DNA of 64,000 nt from positions 210,756 through 274,755 of the forward strand of contig NZ_DS989915.1 in assembly GCF_000155615.1 (NCBI RefSeq). Direction: 5' to 3'. This document shows, one piece after another, positions 19,452-33,405 of this stretch; positions within the stretch are counted from its first letter, which is position 1, and each line of letters starts with the position of its first letter. This stretch comes from Alcanivorax sp. DG881. GTDB lineage: Bacteria; Pseudomonadota; Gammaproteobacteria; Pseudomonadales; Alcanivoracaceae. The translations under genes were made by a program, and so were the position numbers. The notes beneath the pieces were generated by a model. It saw only the letters and a program-made list of their open reading frames with translations, made no database searches and was not told the origin of the DNA.

Positions 19452-22400
19452 GTGATCCCCGTTTTGTCCACCTGCGCTTGCATACCGACTATTCACTGGT
19501 CGATGGAGTGGTGCGGGTCAAGGAACTGATCAAGACCTGTGTAAACCAGCAGATTCCGGCGGTGGCCGTTACCGACGATTCAAACCTGTTTGCGCTGATC
19601 AAGTTTTACCAGAATGCCATGAATGCGGGGATCAAGCCGCTGATGGGCGCCGACCTGTGGGTGCAGGGCACACACATAGAGGAGCCCGCTTGCCTGTCGT
19701 TTCTGGTGCTCAACGAAGCGGGCTATCAGAACCTGACGTTGCTGATTAGCCGCGCCTGGCAGACCAACCAGGATCGTGGCCGGGCGCTGGTGAAGCCGGA
19801 ATGGGTAGCAGAGCTGAACGAAGGCCTGATCGTCCTTTCTGCAGCCTCCCAGGGCGAAGTGGGACAATTGCTACTGGCTGAAAAGTACGAGCTGGCGCAG
19901 CAATATGCGAGCTGGCTGGCCTCTGTGTACGGCGACCGTTTCTATCTGGAAGTGCAACGTACCTCGCGCCCGGGCGACGAAGATTGCTTGCATGCCAGTG
20001 TTACGCTGGCGGGGCAGCTGGGGCTGCCCGTGGTGGCAACCAACGATGTACGCTTTCTGCGCCGGGAAGATTTCGAAGCTCACGAATCCCGGGTGTGTAT
20101 CCACGACGGCAACACCCTGGACGATCCGCGTCGTCCGAAGAAGTACTCCGAAGAGCAATACCTGAAATCCGCCGAAGAAATGGCGGAGCTGTTTGCCGAC
20201 TTGCCCGAAGCGCTTGAAAATACGGTGGAGATCGCTCGCCGCTGTACGCTGGATATTCGCCTGGGGGAAAACTTCCTGCCGGATTTCCCGATTCCGGACG
20301 GCATGACCATCGAGCAATACTTTGAAAAAGTTTCCAGTGACGGGCTCGAAGAGCGTCTCAAGGTGTTGCTGGATAAGGATGATCCCGAGTACGCCATAAA
20401 ACGAAAGGATTACGATGACCGGCTGCGGTTCGAGCTGGATATCATCAACCAGATGGGCTTCCCCGGTTACTTCCTGATCGTTGCCGACTTTATTCAGTGG
20501 GGTAAGGACAACGAAGTTCCCGTGGGCCCGGGTCGGGGCTCCGGTGCCGGTTCCTTGGTGGCCTATGCCATGAAGATTACCGACCTGGATCCTATTGGCT
20601 ACGACTTGCTGTTCGAACGTTTCCTTAACCCGGAACGGGTCTCCATGCCCGACTTTGACGTCGACTTCTGCATGGAAAAACGCGACCGCGTGATCAACTA
20701 CGTGGCAGACAAGTACGGCCGTGATGCGGTGAGTCAGATCATCACCTTCGGCACCATGGCCGCCAAGGCGGTGGTGCGCGATGTGGCGCGGGTGCAGGGC
20801 AAGCCTTACGGCCTGGCTGATCGCTTGTCCAAGATGATCCCGGGTATTCCGGGCATGACGCTGACCAAGGCGCTGGAGCAGGAAGAAACCCTGCGTGAAT
20901 TCCTGGAAAGCGATGAAAATTCCGACAAGGACGCTGCCAACGAAATCATGGAGATGGCCTTCAAGCTGGAAGGCCTGACCCGGAACGTGGGCAAGCACGC
21001 CGGGGGCGTGGTGATCGCGCCGGGCAAGTTGACGGACTTCGCGCCGCTGTACTGTGAAGAAGACGGTACCAACCTGGTTACCCAGTACGACAAGGACGAT
21101 GTGGAATCCGCCGGCCTGGTGAAGTTTGACTTCCTCGGCCTGAAAACCCTGACCATCATTGATTGGGCCGTAAAAGCCGCCAACGTGAAGCGCGGCCGTG
21201 AAGGGCTGGACGATCTGGTTATTGACCACATTCCGCTGGACGACGGCCCCAGTTTCGACCTGCTCAAGCGGGGCGATACCACGGCGGTGTTCCAGCTGGA
21301 AAGTCAGGGCATGAAGGAGCTGATCAAGAAGCTCCAGCCCGACGTATTTGAAGACATCATCGCACTGGTGGCCCTGTATCGTCCGGGGCCGCTGGAATCC
21401 GGCATGGTTGATAACTTCGTGAACCGTAAGCACGGTCGCGAACCGCTGGCCTACCCGGATCCGCAATACCAGCACGAGTGGCTGGAGCCGATCCTGAAAC
21501 CCTCCTACGGGGTTATCCTGTATCAGGAGCAGGTGATGCAGATTGCCCAGGAGTTGGCCGGCTACACGCTGGGCGGCGCTGACATGCTGCGCCGGGCCAT
21601 GGGCAAGAAAAAGCCTGAAGAAATGGCCAAGCAGCGGGCGATCTTCGAAGAAGGGGCTAAAGGTAAGGGTGTGGACCCGGACCTGGCCATGAAGATCTTC
21701 GACCTGGTGGAAAAATTCGCGGGCTACGGGTTCAACAAATCCCACTCCGCCGCCTATGCACTGGTTGCCTACCAGACCGCCTGGCTCAAGGTTCACTACC
21801 CGGCGGAATTCATGGCCGCCACCATTTCTGCGGATATGCAGAACACCGACAAGGTGGTGACCTTCATTGATGAATGCAAAACCATGGGGTTGCAGGTACT
21901 GCCGCCGGATGTGAATTCCTGTGGCTACCGCTTCACCGTGAACCCGGAGGGCGACATCGTCTATGGGTTGGGTGCCATCAAGGGGCTGGGTGAAGGTCCC
22001 ATCGATGCCATCGTATCGGCGCGGGCAGATGGCGGTGAGTTCAAGGACCTGTTTGATTTCTGTCGCCGCATTGACCTGAAAAAAATCAACCGTCGTTCCC
22101 TGGAAGCCATGGTGCGCGCCGGGGTACTGGACAAGCTGGGGCCGAAAAGCAGTTTCCACGACCGCGCGCAGTTGCTGGCCACCTTGCCGGACGCCATTGC
22201 CGCTGCAGATCAGGATGCCCGCAACGAAGCGGCCGGCATCATGGATATGTTCGGGGCCGTGGATGACAGTCCGGCCACGGCGGTGGAATGGAAGCCGGCC
22301 CGCGCCTGGAACGACGAAACCCGTCTTAATGGCGAGCGTGACACCCTGGGCCTGTTTTTGACCGGCCACCCCATCGACCAGTATGAAAAAGAAGTGCGGC

Positions 22401-22948
22401 AGTTCGTGACCGCCCGAATCAATTCCCTGCAGCCCACCGGGAAAGGGGAGGCCGCCACCATCGCCGGGCTGGTGGTGGCGCTGCGTATTACCCGCAGCAA
22501 ACGCAGTGGCGATCGTATGGCGTTCATCACCCTGGATGACAAGACCGGTCGGGTGGAAGTGTCGGTCTTCGGCAAGACCTTTGCCGAATACGGCGAGTTG
22601 GTGCAGAAGGATACCCTGCTGATCTTCAAGGGCGGGGTCCGCAACGACGAATACACCGGCGGCTTTAATCTGGTCGCCGATGAAATCATGGATATGCGCC
22701 AGGCCCGGGAAACCTTTGCCCGCCGTTTACGGGTGGCGGTGCCAGTGGCGGATGATTTGCCCCAGCAGCTCCAGCAGATGCTGTCGCCGTACCAGGGGGG
22801 CAACACGCCGGTGCTGCTGGATCTGGACCACAACATTGCCGCTGCCAGTTTCTGGCTGGGCGACGAATGGAAAATCAGCCCCCACGAGTCACTGGTGGAG
22901 GAGCTGCGGGTACGCTTTGGTGAAAACGCAGTGCGGATGGAGTATTAG
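19448..22948 (+). CDS. dnaE: DNA polymerase III subunit alpha
   Basis: Replicative polymerase subunit of 1166 aa. The PHP domain begins [15 protein letters not shown] near residue 5. The catalytic Asp pair is in [13 protein letters not shown] around residue 400, [12 protein letters not shown] and [20 protein letters not shown] follow, and an OB-fold lies near 985-1060. Translation starts at an unusual TTG (19448) overlapping the rnhB stop, with AAGGGAAC upstream. Confidence 0.97.
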   Translation: MSDPRFVHLRLHTDYSLVDGVVRVKELIKTCVNQQIPAVAVTDDSNLFALIKFYQNAMNAGIKPLMGADLWVQGTHIEEPACLSFLVLNEAGYQNLTLLISRAWQTNQDRGRALVKPEWVAELNEGLIVLSAASQGEVGQLLLAEKYELAQQYASWLASVYGDRFYLEVQRTSRPGDEDCLHASVTLAGQLGLPVVATNDVRFLRREDFEAHESRVCIHDGNTLDDPRRPKKYSEEQYLKSAEEMAELFADLPEALENTVEIARRCTLDIRLGENFLPDFPIPDGMTIEQYFEKVSSDGLEERLKVLLDKDDPEYAIKRKDYDDRLRFELDIINQMGFPGYFLIVADFIQWGKDNEVPVGPGRGSGAGSLVAYAMKITDLDPIGYDLLFERFLNPERVSMPDFDVDFCMEKRDRVINYVADKYGRDAVSQIITFGTMAAKAVVRDVARVQGKPYGLADRLSKMIPGIPGMTLTKALEQEETLREFLESDENSDKDAANEIMEMAFKLEGLTRNVGKHAGGVVIAPGKLTDFAPLYCEEDGTNLVTQYDKDDVESAGLVKFDFLGLKTLTIIDWAVKAANVKRGREGLDDLVIDHIPLDDGPSFDLLKRGDTTAVFQLESQGMKELIKKLQPDVFEDIIALVALYRPGPLESGMVDNFVNRKHGREPLAYPDPQYQHEWLEPILKPSYGVILYQEQVMQIAQELAGYTLGGADMLRRAMGKKKPEEMAKQRAIFEEGAKGKGVDPDLAMKIFDLVEKFAGYGFNKSHSAAYALVAYQTAWLKVHYPAEFMAATISADMQNTDKVVTFIDECKTMGLQVLPPDVNSCGYRFTVNPEGDIVYGLGAIKGLGEGPIDAIVSARADGGEFKDLFDFCRRIDLKKINRRSLEAMVRAGVLDKLGPKSSFHDRAQLLATLPDAIAAADQDARNEAAGIMDMFGAVDDSPATAVEWKPARAWNDETRLNGERDTLGLFLTGHPIDQYEKEVRQFVTARINSLQPTGKGEAATIAGLVVALRITRSKRSGDRMAFITLDDKTGRVEVSVFGKTFAEYGELVQKDTLLIFKGGVRNDEYTGGFNLVADEIMDMRQARETFARRLRVAVPVADDLPQQLQQMLSPYQGGNTPVLLDLDHNIAAASFWLGDEWKISPHESLVEELRVRFGENAVRMEY

Positions 22949-22953
22949 CGCTA

Positions 22954-23106
22954 GACGCACCACGCAGCACGCTTCAACACGAGAAGGCTGAGTGGTGACC
23001 AGAGTGTCGGGTTCCGCGATTCAAACGCCTGGACGCGGCGGCAGGGCCACTCTTTGCGCTCGATGCTCTCCCGCGTTGTCGCGTGAAGCGTGATGCGTGC
23101 CGCGTC
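22954..23106 (+). repeat. 153-bp imperfect palindromic element between dnaE and accA
   Basis: The left arm (22954-22976) and the inverted right arm (23084-23106) match at 20 of 23 positions. A second nested pair is GAGTGG (22990-22995) and CCACTC (23047-23052). The arms contain the GCACGC/GCGTGC words seen at other intergenic sites in this window. No gene is visible in the 357-bp gap; the remainder (23107-23305) presumably holds the accA promoter, which I cannot assign confidently. Confidence 0.7.
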
Positions 23107-23305
23107 TCCCTTTGAAACAGTTTGCAACCTAGCCATGTCGGCCATGTCTCGACGTTGTCATTGGGTTGCGGCTACACTTGTTGCATTCTTTTATGGGCAG
23201 GTTGCGTTCGGGGGTCGCCGGCGTAGCGTTTCTGCCGTATTGGCGCCAGGGAACGGCCATTCTGGTCCGGGCGCATGCTGATAACACCTTGAACAGGCTC
23301 AGAAT

Positions 23306-24277
23306 ATGAATCCCAATTTCCTCGAATTTGAACAACCGATTGCCGACCTGGAAGCGAAAATCGAGGAATTGCGTTTGGTGGGCAGTGGCAGCGAGGTGAA
23401 CATTTCCGAGGAAGTGGCCAAGCTGCAGGAAAAAAGCATTACGCTCACCGAAAGCATCTTCCGCGGCCTCAGCTCCTGGCAAATTTCCCAGCTGTCCCGG
23501 CACCCCAAGCGCCCCTACATGCTGGACTACATCAAGCGGATCTTTACCGATTTCGATGAGCTGCATGGGGACCGTGCCTTTGCCGACGACCCGGCCATTA
23601 TCGGCGGCATGACGCGCCTGGCGGGCCAGCCAGTAATGGTGATTGGCCACCAGAAAGGCCGCGAAGTGAAAGAGAAGGTGCGCCGTAATTTCGGCATGCC
23701 GAAACCGGAAGGCTACCGCAAGGCGTTGCGCCTGATGGAAATGGCCGAACGCTTCAAGCTGCCGGTACTCACCTTTATTGATACTCCCGGTGCCTTCCCG
23801 GGTATTGATGCGGAAGAGCGTGGTCAGTCGGAAGCCATCGCCCGCAACCTGCGTGTCATGTCCCAGCTGAAGACGCCGATTATCGCCACCGTCATTGGCG
23901 AGGGCGGCTCCGGTGGGGCACTGGCCATCGGCGTCTGCGATCATTTGCAGATGCTGGAATTCTCTACCTATTCGGTGATTTCCCCGGAAGGCTGCGCCTC
24001 GATTCTCTGGCGCAGTGCCGACAAGGCGCCGGAAGCGGCAGAAGCCATGGGCCTGACCGCCGGCCGCCTGCACGAGCTCGGCATCGTGGACCAGGTGATC
24101 AAGGAGCCGCTGGGCGGCGCTCACCGCGATCACGACCAGGCCGCGGATGCCGTTCGCAAGGCGCTGGAAACCCAGCTGGAATCGCTGCGCGCCATGGAAA
24201 TGGATGCGCTGATCGACCGCCGTTACGAGCGCCTGATGAGCTACGGCAACGTGGTCAGCGATCCCGCTGACGAATAA
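23306..24277 (+). CDS. accA: Acetyl-CoA carboxylase carboxyltransferase subunit alpha
   Basis: With AccD, transfers CO2 from biotin to acetyl-CoA to make malonyl-CoA. The 323-aa protein starts [19 protein letters not shown]. It contains the [15 protein letters not shown] segment, [20 protein letters not shown] and the oxyanion-hole glycine run [12 protein letters not shown]. It sits 3 bp ahead of tilS, as in Pseudomonas. Confidence 0.97.
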   Translation: MNPNFLEFEQPIADLEAKIEELRLVGSGSEVNISEEVAKLQEKSITLTESIFRGLSSWQISQLSRHPKRPYMLDYIKRIFTDFDELHGDRAFADDPAIIGGMTRLAGQPVMVIGHQKGREVKEKVRRNFGMPKPEGYRKALRLMEMAERFKLPVLTFIDTPGAFPGIDAEERGQSEAIARNLRVMSQLKTPIIATVIGEGGSGGALAIGVCDHLQMLEFSTYSVISPEGCASILWRSADKAPEAAEAMGLTAGRLHELGIVDQVIKEPLGGAHRDHDQAADAVRKALETQLESLRAMEMDALIDRRYERLMSYGNVVSDPADE

Positions 24278-24279
24278 CC

Positions 24280-25581
24280 ATGTCCGATGCTGCCGGGTTC
24301 AGCCAGTCGCTGGCTGAACAGGCCCCCGACGGGCCTCTGCTGCTGGCCCTCAGTGGCGGTCTGGACTCCTGCCTGTTGCTTCACCTCCTGATCAAAGCGG
24401 GTCTGGGCCCGCGCCTCTCCGCTGTTCATATTGACCATCAATTGCAGGCCGATAGCCAGGGCTGGGCACGCTTTTGCCAGGCGCTGGCGGATCAGCAAGG
24501 TATCCCGCTCGCCATCGAAAAGGTGGCTGTCGACATGGCCAACGGGCTGGAAGCCGGTGCCCGTGATGCCCGTTATCGTGTGCTATTGCCACTGGCCCGC
24601 GCCCAGGGCGCGACGCTGGTGATGGCACACCATCGCAATGACCAGGCAGAAACCCTGTTGTTCCGGTTGCTGCGCGGAGCGGGTGTGCAGGGGCTATCGG
24701 CCATGCGTGAGCACAGTGAGCAACAAGGCGTGCCCCTTTGGCGGCCGTTGCTGGGGGTTGGCCGGCAGACGCTGGAGAGCTGGGGGGCGGCGTTATCGCT
24801 GAACTGGCGCGAAGACCCCAGCAATCAGGATCAGTCACTGCGCCGTAATTATCTACGCCACACCATTTTTCCGGCACTACGCGATCGCTGGCCCGGTGCC
24901 GATGGCACGCTTGCCCGGGCGGCGGATCATATGGCGGAAGCCGGTGAGCTGCTCAATGAAATCGCGGTACAGGATGCGGATAGCCTTGGCGTGGCCGGGG
25001 CGTCTTTTCCTCTGACCGATTTGGCCGATTTGTCCCTGGCGCGGCAGCGCAATGTGCTGCGCTGGTGGTTACAGCAAAACCGGGCCACCGCGCCCAGTGC
25101 CGCGGTGCTTGAACAGTTGCGGGTGCTACATCTGGCTGCGGGGGATAGCCAGGCGCGGGTGGAGTGGGGTGGATTCGCGGCACGCTTGTACCGTGGGGCA
25201 TTGTATCTGGCTTCACGTGAGGCCTTTCAGCCCTGGCAGGGCGATGTGCTCTGGTCGGAAGGGGCGCCGCCGCCGGCCTTGCCCCACTGGCATTGGTCAA
25301 AGCAAGGTGCTGAGGGGGATATTTGGGTGCTTCGTCCACCGGGGAATCTGCAGCTCAGGGCATTGTCCGGCTCTCTGGTCGTGCGCCGCAATGGATTGCA
25401 TCAACAGATCAAAGAACTCTGGCGCGCGGCGGGCGTGCCGCCCTGGCAGCGGCGTCAGTGGCCATTGTTGCTCCGTGATGGGGAGGTGGTGAGTGTGCCG
25501 CTGGTGGGGTTGGCCGATGGTGAAGAGGGCGACAACAGTGAGCGCTGGTATTTGCTGCCTTCAAACGAAGCTCCTCGCTAG
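24280..25581 (+). CDS. tilS: tRNA(Ile)-lysidine synthase
   Basis: Converts the wobble cytidine of tRNA-Ile(CAU) to lysidine, so that it reads AUA. The PP-loop SGGLDS is at 25-30. HHRNDQAETLLFRLLRGAG and NYLRHTIFPAL are TilS signatures. The C-terminal substrate-binding domains are present, giving 433 aa. Confidence 0.95.
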   Translation: MSDAAGFSQSLAEQAPDGPLLLALSGGLDSCLLLHLLIKAGLGPRLSAVHIDHQLQADSQGWARFCQALADQQGIPLAIEKVAVDMANGLEAGARDARYRVLLPLARAQGATLVMAHHRNDQAETLLFRLLRGAGVQGLSAMREHSEQQGVPLWRPLLGVGRQTLESWGAALSLNWREDPSNQDQSLRRNYLRHTIFPALRDRWPGADGTLARAADHMAEAGELLNEIAVQDADSLGVAGASFPLTDLADLSLARQRNVLRWWLQQNRATAPSAAVLEQLRVLHLAAGDSQARVEWGGFAARLYRGALYLASREAFQPWQGDVLWSEGAPPPALPHWHWSKQGAEGDIWVLRPPGNLQLRALSGSLVVRRNGLHQQIKELWRAAGVPPWQRRQWPLLLRDGEVVSVPLVGLADGEEGDNSERWYLLPSNEAPR

Positions 25582-25744
25582 CAAGCACTCCCGCATGAGC
25601 TACAGACACCGGGCGGCTGTCCGTTCTGGCGCACAGTAAAATACGACGTACCTGCTCGTCTCAGTATTCCGCCTCTGCCAGACTTGCGCTGACTGATCCC
25701 GAACCCCTTGCGTATTCAACCCTACAGCCGAAAAAGGGAGTGCC

Positions 25745-27646
25745 ATGCAGGCCCTTCAGCAACACTTGCAGCAGACCTTTCAGCTTCAGGCCTTTCGCCC
25801 CGGGCAGCAGGCGGTTATCGACGCATTGCTGGCCGGGCGTTCGGCGCTGGCGGTGTTTCCCACTGGCGGCGGTAAAAGCCTGTGTTACCAATTGCCGGCG
25901 TTGATGTTCAGTGGTGTGACCCTGGTGGTGTCGCCGCTGATTGCATTGATGAAAGACCAGGTGGATCAGCTTCACCGGCTGGGTATTGCTGCCGCGCGGC
26001 TGGATTCCAGCGTGGATGCAGAGCAATTGCAGGGTATCTACCGGGGGCTGGATGACGGCAGTATCAAGCTGCTGTACGTGGCGCCGGAGCGCCTGGCCAA
26101 TGAGCGATTTCTGGCGCGTTTGAAGCGGCTGTCGATCAGCATGATGGCGGTGGATGAAGCGCACTGTGTTTCTGAGTGGGGGCATAACTTTCGCCCGGAT
26201 TATCTGAAACTGGCGCAGCTTGCCAGCGATCTCAATGTGGGCAGGGTGTTGGCGCTGACCGCGACGGCCACGCCCCAGGTGGCAGAGCAGATCCGCGACA
26301 GTTTTTCCATTGCCCGGGAAGATCATGTTCAGACCGGCTTTTTCCGCCCCAATCTGGCGCTGAGTATCCGGCCCCACAATGCCTCCGAACGGGATCAGGC
26401 ATTGCTGGCGGCATTGCAGTCCCGATCGTCAGAGCCGGCCATTGTTTATGTCACCCTGCAGAAAACCGCCGAACAGGTAGCCGGGTTCCTGCAGGCGCAG
26501 GGGCTGCCGGCACAGGCATATCATGCGGGGCTCAAGGATGACGAACGCCACCGGGTACAGGAAACCTTCATGGCCGGGCAGGGGAATATTGTCGTTGCCA
26601 CCATCGCGTTTGGCATGGGCATCGACAAGGCCGATATTCGCGCTATTTATCACTATAACCTGCCCAAGTCCCTGGAAAACTACATGCAGGAAATCGGCCG
26701 GGCAGGGCGGGATGGCGCACCCTCCGAGTGTGTATTGCTGGCCGGTTCGGACGATCTGACCGTACTGGAGAATTTCAGTTACGGGGACACCCCGGACAGT
26801 ACGTCGCTGGCCGGATTGATCGACTGGCTGGTGGCCCAGCCCGAGCAGTTCGACCTGTCGGTGCATGAGTTGTCCGGACAATTCGATGTTCGTCCTCTGG
26901 TGATCAATACACTGCTGACCTATCTGGAGCTGGAAGGCGTGGTTCGCGCCACGGCGCCATTTTATACGGAGTACAAGCTGGCTTTCCGGACGTCCCAAGA
27001 TGACGTGATCAGTCAATTCAATGACGACCGGGCGGATTTCCTGCAGCGGGTTTTCGCGACCGGGAAACAAGGGCGCATCTGGGTAACCCTGAAGCCCATT
27101 GATGCTGCCGCAGAGCTGCAGGTTGACCGGCTTCGCATCCTCAAGGCGCTGGGCTATCTGGAACAACAGGGAATGATTGAGCTGCGTGTGGCCGGGGTGC
27201 GCCAGGGATACCGGATGTTGCAGCGCCCCCAGGAACCTCAGGCGTTGACCGCTAGGATGGAAGAGCAGTTTCGCGTGCGCGAACAACGGGATATCCAGCG
27301 GTTGCAGCAAGTGTGTGACTGGGCCGAGGGCAAGGGCTGTTATCAGCAGGCCCTGGTGAGCTATTTTGGCGAACGCTTGCCTGAACCCTGTGGGCAGTGC
27401 AGTCATTGCAAGGGCGAACATTGCCCCATGACGGCACGCCATCGCCGTGTACCTGATGCGGCGGTGATTCAGGCAGTGAGACAGGAAGGGCATGGGGCGC
27501 TGGCCACGCCCCGGCAACTGGCGCGCTTTCTTTGTGGTATCAGCAGCCCCCGAGCCAGCCGTGCCCGTCTTGGCCGGCATTCCGCGTTTGCATCGCTGAT
27601 CGACTCGCCTTTTGCCGATGTGCTGGCGGCATGCGAGAAGCCCTGA
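25745..27646 (+). CDS. RecQ-family ATP-dependent DNA helicase
   Basis: SF2 3'-5' DNA helicase for recombination and repair. Walker A TGGGKS is at 40-45 and the DEAH box at 137-140, followed by the aromatic-rich loop CVSEWGHNFRPDY. Motif VI reads QEIGRAGRDG. A Cys cluster (C..KGC...PCGQCSHC) around 530-560 forms the RecQ zinc domain. The C-terminus is short and I see no clear HRDC domain, so it may be a RecQ paralogue rather than the orthologue. It stands alone, 163 bp after tilS. Confidence 0.93.
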   Translation: MQALQQHLQQTFQLQAFRPGQQAVIDALLAGRSALAVFPTGGGKSLCYQLPALMFSGVTLVVSPLIALMKDQVDQLHRLGIAAARLDSSVDAEQLQGIYRGLDDGSIKLLYVAPERLANERFLARLKRLSISMMAVDEAHCVSEWGHNFRPDYLKLAQLASDLNVGRVLALTATATPQVAEQIRDSFSIAREDHVQTGFFRPNLALSIRPHNASERDQALLAALQSRSSEPAIVYVTLQKTAEQVAGFLQAQGLPAQAYHAGLKDDERHRVQETFMAGQGNIVVATIAFGMGIDKADIRAIYHYNLPKSLENYMQEIGRAGRDGAPSECVLLAGSDDLTVLENFSYGDTPDSTSLAGLIDWLVAQPEQFDLSVHELSGQFDVRPLVINTLLTYLELEGVVRATAPFYTEYKLAFRTSQDDVISQFNDDRADFLQRVFATGKQGRIWVTLKPIDAAAELQVDRLRILKALGYLEQQGMIELRVAGVRQGYRMLQRPQEPQALTARMEEQFRVREQRDIQRLQQVCDWAEGKGCYQQALVSYFGERLPEPCGQCSHCKGEHCPMTARHRRVPDAAVIQAVRQEGHGALATPRQLARFLCGISSPRASRARLGRHSAFASLIDSPFADVLAACEKP

Positions 27647-27819
27647 GGCTGGCCTCGGGCTTCCTGCCTCCTGCGCTCGGCGGGGCGCAAGAAGTGAGTC
27701 GGCCCCTGAACCCTGTTGCTCTCTCAGTCGCTTGGCCAGCCATTTAAACAGGCAGTGCGTAATTCGGCGTAGCCGATGTGGGTATCACCACCTTTTTACG
27801 CTCTCGGGAGCGATTCCGA

Positions 27820-27848
27820 TTGAGGCGCGGGGCGGCTTCTGTTAACAT
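27820..27848 (+). promoter_or_regulatory. Candidate sigma70 promoter upstream of pyrG
   Basis: TTGAGG (27820-27825) and TAACAT (27843-27848) are spaced by 17 bp. It would start a transcript near 27855 that meets the terminator at 27938-27972. Confidence 0.45.
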
Positions 27849-27854
27849 TTTCTC

Positions 27855-27972
27855 CCGTCCTGATGTAGCGCAAGCTCCTGAATTTTCAGGTGTTCAATCG
27901 TCTCTTGCGAAGCTGGCCAACCCGATTCACGAAAGCTCCTTGCCCGTCTGTAACGTGCAGGGTGTTTTTTTT
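27855..27972 (+). ncRNA. Putative ~118-nt leader RNA or small RNA upstream of pyrG
   Basis: Bounded by a good promoter and a strong intrinsic terminator, with no convincing reading frame inside. It contains a small hairpin CCTGA-ATTT-TCAGG (about 27886-27899). It could be an independent sRNA or an attenuated leader of pyrG, whose ATG is 59 bp past the terminator. The rest of the 385-bp recQ-pyrG gap (27647-27819) shows nothing recognisable. Confidence 0.35.
27938..27972 (+). terminator. Strong intrinsic terminator just upstream of pyrG
   Basis: CCTTGC (27938-27943) pairs with GCAGGG (27957-27962), stacked on inner CGT/ACG pairs with a 1x1 mismatch. Eight Ts (27965-27972) follow. Confidence 0.8.
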
Positions 27973-28016
27973 ATGGGGGCCGGTACACACTGACGATGGT
28001 GCTATCAACCCACTAG

Positions 28017-31838
<3,822 letters not shown>

Positions 31839-31841
31839 GCG

Positions 31842-32210
31842 ATGCCAGCCCCCAAGGCAAAATCCAGCGCCGGCAACAGCAAGGGCAATGCCGAGCGGAT
31901 GACACTGAAACTGTCACCCGCCCGGCAAGTCGCCTTGGCGTTGCTGGCGCTGCTGTTTTTGGGCCTGCAGGTCCGGTTGTGGTTTGGTGAAGGCAGCCTT
32001 CGGCATGTGGCCGCGCTGAAAAAGGACGTGGCCGTGCTGAAGGAAAGCAATGCCAAGCTGGCAGAACGCAATCGCCTGATGGCCGCCGATGTGAATGACC
32101 TGAAGCAGGGCACGGAAGCCGTGGAAGAAATCGCACGCAAGGACCTGGGTATGGTTCGCAAGGGGGAAACGTTTTTCCTGATTCTTGAACAGCCCCGGGG
32201 CACCGAGTGA
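31842..32210 (+). CDS. ftsB: Cell division protein FtsB
   Basis: Bitopic divisome protein that links FtsL and FtsQ. One membrane segment (about 28-46) is followed by a leucine-zipper-like coiled coil (VAALKKDVAVLKESNAKLAE). It is 122 aa from ATG 31842, longer than the usual ~95-105. An internal ATG at 31899 would give 103 aa, so the basic Ser/Lys-rich N-terminus may be untranslated. It lies 3 bp after eno. Confidence 0.9.
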   Translation: MPAPKAKSSAGNSKGNAERMTLKLSPARQVALALLALLFLGLQVRLWFGEGSLRHVAALKKDVAVLKESNAKLAERNRLMAADVNDLKQGTEAVEEIARKDLGMVRKGETFFLILEQPRGTE

Positions 32211-32929
32211 ATCCTGTTATTTCCGGCCCGCTGTATGCCGTGGTTCCCGCTGCCGGGGTGGGGAGCAGGATGGGCGCGGGTTTTCCCAAGCAGTATCTTT
32301 CCCTGGCCGGCCAAACCCTGGCCGAACACACCCTGAATCGATTGCTCTCGTTCGCGCCGATCCACAAAGTGGTGGTGGCGGTGTCCGCTGACGACCCCTG
32401 GTGGCCCACGCTGGCGGTATCCCGGCACCCGCGCATCCAGACGGTGGTCGGCGGCGACACCCGGGCTGATTCGGTACGCAACGGTGTTGCGGCAGTGCGG
32501 GACGAAGGTGGTGCCGACGCCTGGGTGCTGGTGCACGATATGGCCCGCCCGCTGATCCGGCTCTCGGATATTCAGAGTCTGCTGGACCAGACCGGCCCCC
32601 AGGGTGCCATTCTCGCCTTGCCGGTGGTGGATACCATCAAGCAGGCCGCAGAGCAAAAGCATATTGCGGCCACGCTGGACCGGGCGCATATCTGGCGGGC
32701 GCTGACACCTCAACTGTTCCCGGCGCAGGCGCTGCTGGCGGCACTACAGGGTGACCTGGCCACCATTACCGATGAAGCCTCTGCCATGGAGCGTGACGGG
32801 TGGCAGCCTGGGCTGGTCGCCGGTCACAGCGACAATATCAAGATAACCGTCCCCGACGATCTGCCACTGGCCCGCTTTTATCTGAGCAGGCAGCAGGGTG
32901 ATGACAGCAGCGAAGGAGAACCGTGGTGA
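32207..32929 (+). CDS. ispD: 2-C-methyl-D-erythritol 4-phosphate cytidylyltransferase
   Basis: Third MEP-pathway step, coupling CTP to methylerythritol phosphate. The 240-aa protein has the CTP-binding [20 protein letters not shown] motif and [21 protein letters not shown] stands where many orthologues have HDAARP. Translation starts at GTG 32207, overlapping the ftsB stop. Confidence 0.96.
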   Translation: MNPVISGPLYAVVPAAGVGSRMGAGFPKQYLSLAGQTLAEHTLNRLLSFAPIHKVVVAVSADDPWWPTLAVSRHPRIQTVVGGDTRADSVRNGVAAVRDEGGADAWVLVHDMARPLIRLSDIQSLLDQTGPQGAILALPVVDTIKQAAEQKHIAATLDRAHIWRALTPQLFPAQALLAALQGDLATITDEASAMERDGWQPGLVAGHSDNIKITVPDDLPLARFYLSRQQGDDSSEGEPW

Positions 32930-33405
32930 GCGTGCGTATTGGTCAGGGGTTTGACGTCCATGCCTTCGATGAGGGCGATCATGTCATGCTTGGCGGTATT
33001 GCCATTCCCCACAGCCACGGGCTCAAGGCGCATTCCGATGGCGATGTGGCGTTGCATGCATTATCCGATGCCTTGCTTGGCGCCTTGGCGCTGGGGGACA
33101 TTGGCCACTATTTCCCGGACACCGACCCACAATGGCAAGGTGCTGATTCCGGCCAGTTGCTGAGTGCCATTTATGGGTCGATTCTGGATGCGGGATGGCG
33201 GCTGGGCAACGCGGACCTGACGGTGATCTGTCAGGCACCCAAGCTGGCGCCGCACATTGCCGGCATGCGTGAGCGCATCGCCGAATTGCTGCAGTGCGAT
33301 CCGGGGCAGGTGTCGGTCAAGGCGACGACCACGGAAAAACTGGGCTTTACCGGTCGCAAGGAAGGCATAGCGGTGCAGGCCGTGGTGTTGCTGGAGAGCC
33401 TGTGA
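32923..33405 (+). CDS. ispF: 2-C-methyl-D-erythritol 2,4-cyclodiphosphate synthase
   Basis: Cyclises CDP-ME 2-phosphate, releasing CMP, as a zinc-dependent homotrimer. The 160-aa protein shows GQGFDVHAF (metal ligands Asp11, His13), [21 protein letters not shown] and [24 protein letters not shown] lies upstream; either of the tandem GTGs (32923, 32926) could start it. It overlaps ispD by 7 bp and truD by 4 bp. Confidence 0.97.
   Translation: MVSVRIGQGFDVHAFDEGDHVMLGGIAIPHSHGLKAHSDGDVALHALSDALLGALALGDIGHYFPDTDPQWQGADSGQLLSAIYGSILDAGWRLGNADLTVICQAPKLAPHIAGMRERIAELLQCDPGQVSVKATTTEKLGFTGRKEGIAVQAVVLLESL

Noticed and set aside
19871-22369. 832-codon minus-strand open frame inside dnaE
   Set aside because: Despite its length, the translation is His/Gln/Gly-rich with no domains and lies opposite an intact DnaE.
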